Shown here piece after piece: positions 35,101-42,801 of a stretch of 64,000 bases of DNA. The position numbers and the translations under genes were made by a program. Under the pieces are notes generated by a model that did not search any database, was not told the DNA's origin, and saw only the letters and a program-made list of their open reading frames with translations. How positions within the stretch are numbered: position 1 is the stretch's first letter; each line of letters starts with the position of its first letter. This stretch comes from Lachnospiraceae bacterium. Lineage in GTDB: Bacteria; Bacillota; Clostridia; Lachnospirales; Lachnospiraceae. The DNA lies in the NCBI GenBank assembly GCA_017395635.1, contig JAFQOE010000029.1, positions 1 to 64,000 of the forward strand. The letters are read 5' to 3'.

Positions 35101-38100
35101 TAGAAATTCCCAATGTAGTTAGTAGTATGAGTCCTTCTGTTTTTGAAGAGTGTTCTTCCTTGGTTGAAGTTAATCTTCCAGAGGCACTTGAAAATATTAA
35201 GTCAAAGGCATTTTACAATTGTACGTCTTTAACAGAAGTAAAAATACCTGAAAAAGTCCACACTATTAATAGTAGTGCATTTGCTGGTTGTACAGGATTA
35301 ATTAAAGTGACAATTCCGTCAAGTGTAAAAATAATTAATCAGTACGCTTTTTCTCATTGTGAAGCATTAACAGACTTAACGTTACCAGAAGGTCTTACAA
35401 CAATAGGCGAAAATGCTTTTGAATATTGTAAGTTATTAAAAAATGTCACATTGCCAGATTCTTTGCAAAGTATGGGGCAGTATTGTTTCTCAAACTGTGA
35501 TGATCTTGCAGAAATTAATATTGGTGCAGGATTAATGACGATTCCGAAATATTGTTTTGCAGAAAATCCGGCACTTACTTCAGTTGTTTTACCGCAACAG
35601 GTAACAACTATAAGTGGAGGAGTATTTAATAATTGTACTGGTTTAACGGATATCACTATTAATAGGAACGTTACTACGATTGATGCAACTGCGTTTTCGT
35701 ATCCGGATAAATTAACCATTCATGGTGTAACAGGAACTTATGCAGACACATTTGCTACAGAAAATGGAATTACATTTGCATCGTTGGATACACCGGCAAC
35801 GGCGATTAAGTTAAATGCAACCGAGTTGGAAATTGGTAGAAAAGAAACAATTCAGATGACAGCATCTATTACTCCAATTGATTCCTCTGACCAATTTACA
35901 TGGACCTCTTCGGATGAGACGGTAGCAACGATAGATGCTACGGGTAAGTTGACAGCAAATGCATTAGGAACAACAACGATTATTGCGATGGCTGGAGATG
36001 TGATTGAAACTTGTGAGGTAACTGTATATGAGCCGGTTACATCTGTAGCACTCAGTCAAACAAGTTATACAGGAACAATAGGCGATACGTTGCAGTTGAC
36101 AGCGACAATACGTCCTAAAAATGCTACATATTTAACAGTGAAGTGGAGTTCAAGTGATGCAGAAATAGCAGAAGTAACAGATTCGGGGCTTGTTACCCTT
36201 AAGAAATATGGGACTGCAACGATAACGGTAATAACTGATAATAAAGGAAAGACTGCAACATGTAAAGTGACAGTACAACCAATAGCAGTAACGGGTGTCA
36301 GCCTGAATACGAATGCACAGACATTGGGATTGGGTGATACATATCAGTTAACAGAAACGATTGCTCCGGAAAACGCAACCACAAAGGATGTAACATGGAC
36401 TTCTAGCAAATCTGCGGTTGCTATTGTGGAAAATGGTCTGGTTACGGCTGTTGGAGAAGGAACGACAATTATTATTGTTAAAACAAATGATGGTGCCAAA
36501 ACGGCATCTTGTACAATAACCGTAAAGAATGTTCCTATTACAGGCCTTACGTTAGACAAGACAGCATTAGAAATGGAAACAAAGACAACAGCGACGTTAG
36601 TTGCCAATGTGACACCAAGTGATGCATCTGTGACATCTATTGTGTGGTCATCGGACAATGAAGCAGTTGCTACTGTTGTGAATGGCAAAGTGACAGCATG
36701 GAAAGCGGGAACTGCCACTATCACAGCAGCATCAAAGGATGGTAGTTGTTCAGCAAGTTGTGTTATTACAGTAACCGGACATGAAGTGACAGGAGTAGAG
36801 TTGTCGAAAGAAAGTATTACATTGATAGAAGGAAACTGCACATTGTTAGAAGTAATTGTTTCACCGGCAAATGCAGATGATACGTCTGTGAATTGGTCTG
36901 TCAGCAATGAAAATGTTGTAACAATCGATTCTACAACAGGTATCGTAAAAGGTGTTACGGAAGGAAATGCAACGATTACAGTTACTACAAATGATGGCGC
37001 ATATGAGGCGATTTGTGAAGTAGAAGTGGTCGCAGTAGATGAATCAGAAGAAAATATACCTGTTACAGAAGTTACAATTAAGACAAACAGTGAAGAAATT
37101 TCGGAGGAAAACACAATTGAGGTAGGAAAAGAATTTACCTTGAGTGCATCGGTAGAACCAGCAGAAGCAACCAATCAGAATATTATATGGATTAGTAGTA
37201 ATAAGAATATAGCAACTGTGTCGCAGGATGGTGTTGTTACAACAAAGGGTGTAGGTAAAGTGACTGTTACTGCTGTTTCTGAGAATGGTGCAAAAACGGT
37301 AGAGATTACAATACAGGTTTTACCAGTTAGGGTTACAGGAGTTGTAATTAATTCTGATACATTGGAGTTGCTAATTGGGGAAGAAGCTGCTTTGCAAGCA
37401 AATATTTTACCAGAAAACGCAACAAATAAAGAAGTATTATGGAGTAGTAGTGGAAGAAGTATTGTATCAGTTGATAGAAATGGAAGAATTAAAGCAAACG
37501 CAATAGGAACTGCAACAATAACGGTAGCAACAGAGGACGGTGAATATAAAGCTAGTTGTAAAGTAACTGTTAAACCAATATTGGTTACATCCATAAGTTT
37601 AGATAGTAGTCAACTTTCGCTGAAAGTTGGAGATAAGAAAAAGCTAAGGGAGACAGTTCTTCCAGGTAATGCAACGGATAAAACAATTACATGGTCTTCT
37701 AGCAATGCAAAGGTTGCAACGGTAGATACAAACGGTAATGTAACTGCCGTTGCAGAGGGTACTGCTAATATTGTCGTAGTAGCAGCGGATGGTTCAGGCG
37801 TTGAAGCACGATGTGCTGTTACAGTTGCAAAGAAACAGGAGCCTTCAACACAACAACCATCGGTCGATAATCCGCTAGCAGAAGATCCAACTACACAAGA
37901 GCCGGATGAAACAAAGGAATTGCCGAAAGTTGGTTCAAAGAAAACAGTATCCAGTGGACAGTATAAGGTAACGAAGTCAAGCTCTAAGTCCAAGGAAGTA
38001 GCTTTTCTAAAGCCAAAGAGCAGTAAGAAGACTTCTGTTAGCATTCCATCAACGATTAAGATTAATGGTTATACATACAAAGTGACTGAGATTTCATCAA

Positions 38101-38363
38101 AGGCATTTAAGAATAATAAGAAATTGGAATCTGTTACAATCGGAAAGAATGTGAAGAAGATTGGAAAAGAAGCCTTCTATAATTGTAAAAAGTTAAAGAA
38201 AATTACAATCAAGAGTACTGTTCTTCAGAGTGTTGGAAAGAATGCAATCAAGAACATTGACAAGAAAGCAACAATTAAGGTTCCAAAGAAGCAGTTGAGG
38301 AAGTATGAGAAGTTATTTAAGAGCAAGACAGGTTATAAGAAGACGATGAAGATTAAGAAGTAG
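32157..38363 (+). CDS. giant secreted SLH/LRR_5/Big_2 surface protein
   Basis: A 2068-residue protein. Order of parts: signal peptide (1-27); an SLH-like region (about 35-165, 'VSRAEWIHEL', 'PDAPVTREFAAQTLNACLGY') that may bind secondary wall polymer; a beta-rich unassigned region (170-540); around 27 LRR_5 repeats (about 557-1205) of the type 'LPDTVTEIQSKAFYNCTNL'; eight Big_2 Ig-like domains (about 1211-1894), each with 'WSSSDxxVATVD'-like and 'GTATITV'-like strands; a Pro/Thr/Gln linker; and the lysine-rich LRR_5 tail (about 1930-2068). GAGGAGG precedes the ATG at 32157. It is likely displayed on the cell surface and could mediate adhesion; the ligand is unknown. A 19-bp hairpin follows. 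Confidence 0.9.
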   Translation: MRDALRKVLAVFAILFLWMTYTLNVKATEVETTVSRAEWIHELVTIFNMKVEDGLMPDDYYGDISDSEYYNDILLAINFGVIDLEAGEDFRPDAPVTREFAAQTLNACLGYEIDEEIEYTMSDYEDLQYPQDVQIAINENWFELVDGVFGPNITITITEKTDMLTYAKGILAASVIEENHENVYEFSEDVIEIQEGTPVELFSDTEVMIYDTSLDLSVDDLIAVYSNGIAYTYQIVSLEEKEEGFLVTGEEVSYEETVTSVDAEGVIEADLSNFIPAEGVTLNVEYEEAASTYGLSRIGDTKRIKDINLKKNIGGGTIACTITNLKVHYKINSKGYQFKTSGTTVTSYTVKGKKDLILTLGYINIAGVGKISVDMIYSADGAATLSYSYNFETGIEKNYGSPIRKITYYSTPTWHFSAKAELKASLKVGFYVNVPSFADGYIYGEAGVKSEPAVEVYGDGKKPTMCMDLPAYVFATVAYNLNVFGVDVAGETIEIYNRNNSPCRICYHIEDGNAVNVCSRPESSSSVGKRGYYSTGAAGSGTYSGNCFVAPSVAEPIFEYELDEDGNATITKYIGSVYCLTIPEELDGYPVVAIGENAFKGNSYLGSVVIPDCIVSVGKNAFNGCICLTNIILPNNNKFTYIDEGVLANTSSLCDVEISDYITEIRAAAFQQSGLVSLHLNENITSIDKKAFYGCNKLLDLVLPKYLEKFGDSCFGDCDALKTVEIPRYISGCSNDLYPNSTSSYGYTSPKGMFSGCDNLKTITFANGITKIGVDLFNNCTGLEEIVLPDTVTEIQSKAFYNCTNLREVKLPDKLTKIGVLSFAGCVSLEKIDIPDSVIVIDCCAFRWCQNISEIDLSNRLKEIGTWAFAGCTSLEELEIPNTVETVIRYYDGMTINKLVSPFEGCSNLQKVILQEGMKNVPSCLFKWCTTGLEEVVLPNSIIKIGENAFNSCRDLKTIDLPDGLAEIEEAAFIACSSLESIEIPNVVSSMSPSVFEECSSLVEVNLPEALENIKSKAFYNCTSLTEVKIPEKVHTINSSAFAGCTGLIKVTIPSSVKIINQYAFSHCEALTDLTLPEGLTTIGENAFEYCKLLKNVTLPDSLQSMGQYCFSNCDDLAEINIGAGLMTIPKYCFAENPALTSVVLPQQVTTISGGVFNNCTGLTDITINRNVTTIDATAFSYPDKLTIHGVTGTYADTFATENGITFASLDTPATAIKLNATELEIGRKETIQMTASITPIDSSDQFTWTSSDETVATIDATGKLTANALGTTTIIAMAGDVIETCEVTVYEPVTSVALSQTSYTGTIGDTLQLTATIRPKNATYLTVKWSSSDAEIAEVTDSGLVTLKKYGTATITVITDNKGKTATCKVTVQPIAVTGVSLNTNAQTLGLGDTYQLTETIAPENATTKDVTWTSSKSAVAIVENGLVTAVGEGTTIIIVKTNDGAKTASCTITVKNVPITGLTLDKTALEMETKTTATLVANVTPSDASVTSIVWSSDNEAVATVVNGKVTAWKAGTATITAASKDGSCSASCVITVTGHEVTGVELSKESITLIEGNCTLLEVIVSPANADDTSVNWSVSNENVVTIDSTTGIVKGVTEGNATITVTTNDGAYEAICEVEVVAVDESEENIPVTEVTIKTNSEEISEENTIEVGKEFTLSASVEPAEATNQNIIWISSNKNIATVSQDGVVTTKGVGKVTVTAVSENGAKTVEITIQVLPVRVTGVVINSDTLELLIGEEAALQANILPENATNKEVLWSSSGRSIVSVDRNGRIKANAIGTATITVATEDGEYKASCKVTVKPILVTSISLDSSQLSLKVGDKKKLRETVLPGNATDKTITWSSSNAKVATVDTNGNVTAVAEGTANIVVVAADGSGVEARCAVTVAKKQEPSTQQPSVDNPLAEDPTTQEPDETKELPKVGSKKTVSSGQYKVTKSSSKSKEVAFLKPKSSKKTSVSIPSTIKINGYTYKVTEISSKAFKNNKKLESVTIGKNVKKIGKEAFYNCKKLKKITIKSTVLQSVGKNAIKNIDKKATIKVPKKQLRKYEKLFKSKTGYKKTMKIKK

Positions 38364-38400
38364 TCGGATTGTATGATTTTTATACCAAAAATTATTGATA

Positions 38401-38449
38401 ACAAGAACCATAAATGATACTATTTGGATGTATCATTTATGGTTCTTGT
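38401..38449 (+). terminator. 19-bp perfect hairpin after the giant surface protein gene
   Basis: ACAAGAACCATAAATGATA (38401-38419) and its exact complement (38431-38449) with an 11-base loop. There is little T-run after it, so it may end transcription inefficiently or protect the 3' end of the message. Confidence 0.7.
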
Positions 38450-38451
38450 TT

Positions 38452-38676
38452 GCAGAAAGGTTATCTATCAAAAGTGGAATTCCTATTAAGGAAATTAATA
38501 AATTGAATTGTGATTGTTGGTTTCATGGGACCACACCAGAAAACGCCGATAATATAATAGAATGTGGTGTGATAGCAGATTATAATATTGGTAATCAACA
38601 GTTATGTAATGAGTTAAAGATTGTTTCTGTAACGGAGGGAGGTTGTGATGATGAGAGCATCAACAATAGAGAATGA
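38452..38676 (+). pseudogene. remnant of a small gene with an 'FHGTTPENADNI' motif (DUF3990-like)
   Basis: This open stretch has no proper start; upstream it runs into the hairpin. It reads '...CDCWFHGTTPENADNIIECG' and 'VIADYNIGNQ', which recalls the N-terminal part of ADP-ribosyltransferase-fold proteins such as DUF3990 ('HGT..NA..I...G'). After 'GNQ' the expected glycine-rich 'DFGxGFYLT' segment is missing, so the gene is probably truncated. The family assignment is tentative. Confidence 0.4.
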
Positions 38677-38836
38677 ATTAGCCAATGCATTATTTCGATT
38701 ATCTTTTGGAAAATTAACAGTTAAACAGGCTCAGAATAAGTCGAAAGAAGTGGCAAGCAATTTTGATATAGACGATGATATGCTAGCACATAAAGGTATT
38801 AATTGGTATGCAAAAGAAGTGTTAAAGAAGATGTAG
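38648..38836 (+). CDS. small protein of unknown function (possible partner of the decayed gene)
   Basis: A 62-residue helical, charged protein beginning at one of two adjacent ATGs after a strong GGAGGGAGG site; a GTG three bases upstream is also in frame. The sequence 'ENELANALFRLSFGKLTVKQ' suggests a short helical bundle. I do not recognise the family. It overlaps the end of the DUF3990-like remnant, in the position of a second gene of a small two-gene system, but that is inference. Downstream, an open but startless frame (about 38837-38940) has no recognisable identity. Confidence 0.45.
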   Translation: MMRASTIENELANALFRLSFGKLTVKQAQNKSKEVASNFDIDDDMLAHKGINWYAKEVLKKM

Positions 38837-39079
38837 TGAATGATGGTAAAGGTGGCATCCGCCTTGGGAATGAAGTTAACAATTGCACTAGAGGAAGCCC
38901 AATAGAAACATTCAAAATTACCCCCTCATTTTGTTCATGAAAAAGTTACAATTCGGTTACAATATATTAGAGCAAAAAAATGTGAAAAAAGGTATAATAG
39001 AACTAGATTTTTTGAGATGCGTGAAGATATAGAATTTTAGCCGAGAAGGTAATAGAACAACTGAATATAGAGAACGACA

Positions 39080-39119
39080 ATAACGAGTTAGCAGGTCGGA
39101 GAAAGTGCTAATTCGTTAT
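39080..39119 (+). promoter_or_regulatory. hairpin in the leader of the propeller-like protein gene
   Basis: ATAACGAGTTAGCA and TGCTAATTCGTTAT pair over 14 positions (one mismatch) across 12 bases, 40 bases before the ATG. No T-run follows. A TATAAT box lies at 38993-38998. The rest of the 322-base gap 38837-39158 shows nothing recognisable. Confidence 0.5.
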
Positions 39120-39158
39120 GAATGAAAAAAGTTGCCGAAAAGTTATGGAGGGGTATAT

Positions 39159-40409
39159 ATGGGACGAAAGAACAAACCAAGTAAGCAAGTTGATTTTATT
39201 CGTATTGGTGGGATATTTTTTATAGTATTATCAATTGTGTTATTTGGCGAGGTGGATACTGTGGAAGCGGAGTCGAATAAAGATACGTTGGTGTATACAT
39301 CTACAGAAAGTGTTTTGGACAAATCTTATGAGGAACTAATCGATTCTTTGGATCAGGATATGTTTGCAGATTATTTTTCAACTTTAGAGATGGGACATTC
39401 TTACATTATTCCAGGTCTTGATAAGACGAATATTCGAAACGAAAAAGTATGCAGTGGTATGATTCCACAAGGAATATGTGTTGCAGGAGAATACTTGATT
39501 ATTTCTGCATACGATAAGAGTCATATGGTTACGAATAGTGCATTACACAAAAGCCAATACAAACAAAAATCAGTATTATATGTAATGGATGTGGAAAGCA
39601 GACAATATTTAACAACAATTACTTTGGATACAACGTGTCATGTTGGTGCATTGGCATACAATCCGGATGACGAGATTATTTATGTTGCAGATTCTGCGAA
39701 TGGAGTGGTGCAGAGACTTTCTCTTGAAGGAATTAAAGCTTGTGTGGAGTCTGGTAATGATGCCGGAGAGGATGTATTAGAATTTGATTTTGAGGCGATT
39801 GATACAATGGGATACACACCTTCTTTCCTTGCTTACTATCAGGATTATTTGTATGTAGGACAATTTGCCAGAATGAATCCAAAAGAACTGTTTTCCAACC
39901 AGATGGTAGTTTTTGATCAAAATGGAGTATTAATTGAACAGGATACTATTACAATTCCTCATTATGCACAAGGAGTTGCATTTGCAGATTGGAAAGAAGA
40001 AACTTATATGTTGATATCGGCTTCCTATGGTAGGAATAAGCCGGCAGCATTGTCTGTGTATCTTATGGAGAATCAGGATGATGGGTCACTGCAGAGAAAG
40101 AGAAAGGTAGGAAAATTTGCATGTCCCAATATGAGTGAAGACATCGATATTCAAGGAGATAGTTTATACACTTGTTATGAATCAGCATCGAATTTTTATC
40201 GTTTATCTTTGGATAATAATGGTGAAAGTAGTAATGTGGTAGATCGAATTATGGTAAGCTCAGTCAAGAAGACGATAGCCAAGATTGTAACCGGAGATGC
40301 TGAGCGATATATAGAAAGAATTACGGAACTTCCTATACAATATATGGAACATGGAATAGTTCGTATGGATGTAGACGATAGGCGGAGATTATTTCTCCGC
40401 CTGTCTTAA
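39159..40409 (+). CDS. secreted or anchored beta-propeller-like protein
   Basis: A 416-residue extracytoplasmic protein. Charged residues 1-14 precede one hydrophobic segment (about 15-33), a signal peptide or anchor. The rest is beta-rich with repeats that read like propeller blades: 'HVGALAYNPDDEIIYVADSA', 'GYTPSFLAYYQDYLYVGQFA', 'HYAQGVAFADWKEETYMLIS'. I do not recognise a named family. The ATG at 39159 follows TATGGAGGGGTATAT; an upstream TTG has no support. Its last codons overlap the convergent kinase gene by 21 bases inside a terminator hairpin. The role is unknown. Confidence 0.75.
   Translation: MGRKNKPSKQVDFIRIGGIFFIVLSIVLFGEVDTVEAESNKDTLVYTSTESVLDKSYEELIDSLDQDMFADYFSTLEMGHSYIIPGLDKTNIRNEKVCSGMIPQGICVAGEYLIISAYDKSHMVTNSALHKSQYKQKSVLYVMDVESRQYLTTITLDTTCHVGALAYNPDDEIIYVADSANGVVQRLSLEGIKACVESGNDAGEDVLEFDFEAIDTMGYTPSFLAYYQDYLYVGQFARMNPKELFSNQMVVFDQNGVLIEQDTITIPHYAQGVAFADWKEETYMLISASYGRNKPAALSVYLMENQDDGSLQRKRKVGKFACPNMSEDIDIQGDSLYTCYESASNFYRLSLDNNGESSNVVDRIMVSSVKKTIAKIVTGDAERYIERITELPIQYMEHGIVRMDVDDRRRLFLRLS
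40380..40402. terminator. bidirectional terminator inside overlapping convergent genes
   Basis: AGGCGGAGA and TCTCCGCCT pair with a five-base loop. The plus-strand stop (40407-40409) and the minus-strand stop (40389-40391) both sit in or beside this hairpin, so the stem also encodes the last residues of both proteins. Confidence 0.7.
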
Positions 40410-41747
40410 TGTTACGATAAATGATGTTATCCCATTTTCACATTCTACGCGAATTTTACCCTTGTGATTTGTAACAATGGTTTTCGCAATAGAAAGTCCA
40501 AGTCCGTAGTGTCCCGTAGCGCGATTTCTTGCCTTATCTACGCGATAAAAGCGTTCGAATAATCGTTCACGGTCTTCTTCCGGAATTGGTTTCCCGCTAT
40601 TATTTACTTTGAATACAACATGGTGTGCTGTTTTGTACAAATATATATCCACTTTGCCCTTTTCATCTGTATGATTTAATGCATTATCGATGAGGATTCC
40701 TGCGACTTGCTGTAATTGCTCTTTTATACCATAGAAGGTAATATCTGGTGCAATCTGTTCATTGATAGTGATTCCTTTTTCATATGCGATACTCTCTAAT
40801 GGAAGGATTCGTTCTAATAATGCATCACTTAAGGAAAAAATTACCTTCTCCATGGTTTCGTAAGGAATCTGTTCTAATCTGGTCAAAGTTAGAAGTGAAG
40901 TAACCAGATGATGCATTTGGTCACATTCTTTTTTTATATAGGACAATTGTTTGTTTTCACCAATCTGGTCTTCTAATAATTCACTGTTGGATAACACAAC
41001 TGCAATCGGGGTTTTCAATTCATGACTGGCATCCGAGATAAATTGTTTTTGCTTCTCAAATGCTTCTTCTACCGGTCGAACCATTAAGCCGGAAATGAAA
41101 TAGGACAGGAATGAAAATGCAATCAAGCCGACAATACCTAATATAATAGAAACCGTAAGCAGATTTTTTCCACTGTTTTCTGCTGCTGTATGGTCAATGA
41201 ATGCAATGATAGTATTACCGTTCGGAACTTCTCTGACACTGTATCGCAATGGTCCGATTGTGCCTTGCAGTTTTGTGCCTAATAGAATTTTGTCGCAGTA
41301 AGATTGAATTTCATCTTCCGTGTAACTATCTGATAATGTATTTTCCATAGAAATGAATTCGTTTTCAGCGGAATACTCTACAATAATGAAGTGGGAAGCC
41401 ATAATTTCAGTATGTCGGTCTTTTACATCATCTGGAATTGGATATAAAAAATCAGGTGTTGGACGTTCTGTGTCAGATGGAGGCTGAATACGTTCATTAT
41501 CAGTTGTTGTCTGATTATATCTGTGATTATCTTCCGACTGAATTTTTTCCTTGTCATTCATGTAACTATTTGGTTCAATAGGAAAATCAGGCATTTCCCG
41601 CTGCATCAGAAAACGAAGACTGTTGTCTGCCTGTGCTCGGTTATTGGCGCGAATCCATACATTAATAGCAATAATTATGGTAATAAATGTAATCGAAAGT
41701 AATAGCATCATAGTAATCATAATGCGTTTTCGTAATTTCTTTGTCAT
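40389..41747 (-). CDS. sensor histidine kinase (EnvZ/OmpR class)
   Basis: A 452-residue membrane kinase: membrane segment at about 8-30, an external sensor domain (35-185), a second membrane segment (about 190-212), then the HisKA segment 'FISDASHELKTPIAVVLSNS' with the phospho-acceptor His near residue 241, and HATPase_c with N box 'QVAGILIDNALNHTDEKG' and G boxes ending 'GHYGLGLSIAKTIVTNHKG'. The start at 41747 has AGAAAGGACTCACT upstream; a longer frame adds 22 residues without support. It pairs with the regulator gene 85 bases upstream. The signal is unknown. Confidence 0.93.
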   Translation of the reverse strand: MTKKLRKRIMITMMLLLSITFITIIIAINVWIRANNRAQADNSLRFLMQREMPDFPIEPNSYMNDKEKIQSEDNHRYNQTTTDNERIQPPSDTERPTPDFLYPIPDDVKDRHTEIMASHFIIVEYSAENEFISMENTLSDSYTEDEIQSYCDKILLGTKLQGTIGPLRYSVREVPNGNTIIAFIDHTAAENSGKNLLTVSIILGIVGLIAFSFLSYFISGLMVRPVEEAFEKQKQFISDASHELKTPIAVVLSNSELLEDQIGENKQLSYIKKECDQMHHLVTSLLTLTRLEQIPYETMEKVIFSLSDALLERILPLESIAYEKGITINEQIAPDITFYGIKEQLQQVAGILIDNALNHTDEKGKVDIYLYKTAHHVVFKVNNSGKPIPEEDRERLFERFYRVDKARNRATGHYGLGLSIAKTIVTNHKGKIRVECENGITSFIVTLRQAEK

Positions 41748-41832
41748 AGTGAGTCCTTTCTGGTATATTCTTGTAGTTTGTAGAATATGAAAATAAAAGA
41801 ATGGATGAGCCATTGGTTTGCTTCATGCACTC

Positions 41833-42510
41833 TTATATAGTAAGTTTATATCCAAGTTTTCTGGCGGTCTGGATAGAAACTTCGGTTTTTAAGAAGGTCA
41901 TTTTCTTTCGAAGGAAAGAAATGTATACTTCTACGCTGTTATATTCTGCTTCGGTATCGTATCCCCATATTTTTTCTATGATTTGTTCACGAGTGATGAT
42001 TTGTCCTGCGTTGCGAAGTAGGTATTCCATAAGTTGATATTCTTTTCCATTTAACGGAAGACTGTTTCCAGAGACCTTGCAGTATAGTTCGTTGCTACCT
42101 TGTAACATGTACAGATCACCATAGGAAAGTTCTTGTGATGTGGTCGATTCGGCAGGCCTTCTAGTCAGTGCGCGAAGTCGTGCATAGAGTTCTTCACGGT
42201 GGAAAGGTTTGGTGAGATAGTCGTCGGCCCCAGAATCTAAACCGGTTACTTTATCCTCTAATTCCGATTTGGCAGTTAACAAAAGAATAGGGGTGTGAAT
42301 TCCTTGTTCTCGTAGTTGTTTAAGGACCATAAGCCCGTTCATTTTAGGAAGCATAATATCCAAAATGATAGCATCATATATATTGGACATACCAAGGTTT
42401 AGACCTTCTTCGCCATCCTTCGCCCAATCCGTTATATAGTGTTCCATTTTAAGGGAAGCAGTTAGTGCTTCTGCAAATCCTTCCTCATCTTCTACTAAAA
42501 GCAATCTCAT
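41833..42510 (-). CDS. OmpR-family response regulator
   Basis: A 225-residue regulator with receiver domain (Asp51 in 'AIILDIMLPKMNG', Lys in 'DDYLTKPF') and C-terminal winged helix (about 128-222) with 'REQIIEKIWGYDTEAEYNSV' and 'LRKKMTF..QTARKLGYKL'. An AAGGAGAAATATTT site precedes the ATG. It is the first gene of the two-gene kinase operon and is divergent from the transglutaminase-like surface protein gene, a possible target. Confidence 0.94.
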   Translation of the reverse strand: MRLLLVEDEEGFAEALTASLKMEHYITDWAKDGEEGLNLGMSNIYDAIILDIMLPKMNGLMVLKQLREQGIHTPILLLTAKSELEDKVTGLDSGADDYLTKPFHREELYARLRALTRRPAESTTSQELSYGDLYMLQGSNELYCKVSGNSLPLNGKEYQLMEYLLRNAGQIITREQIIEKIWGYDTEAEYNSVEVYISFLRKKMTFLKTEVSIQTARKLGYKLTI

Positions 42511-42801
42511 AAATATTTCTCCTTGTGGTTGTAGAAATAATGTATCAAGTTTATGATATTTTTATTGAAAAAACCTTGATTGACAGCTACAACTAATTAG
42601 TGAAGATAAGTGTAGCATGAAGTAACTTTGTTTACAAGACGATGATGATTATTGAATAGAACAGTAGAATAAAATGATAAATGTATAAAAATCTTTTTAT
42701 TTTACAAAAACAAGGGTATAATGATTAGAAAGATAATAAGATAAATATCCGTTGATGAAAATACAATCAATAAATCATATATTACAGGAGGAGAAAGAAG
42801 G

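Noticed and set aside
36344..38044. Minus-strand frames opposite the Big_2 domains
   Set aside because: Shadows of a repetitive Thr/Ala/Val-rich coding region; no ribosome sites.
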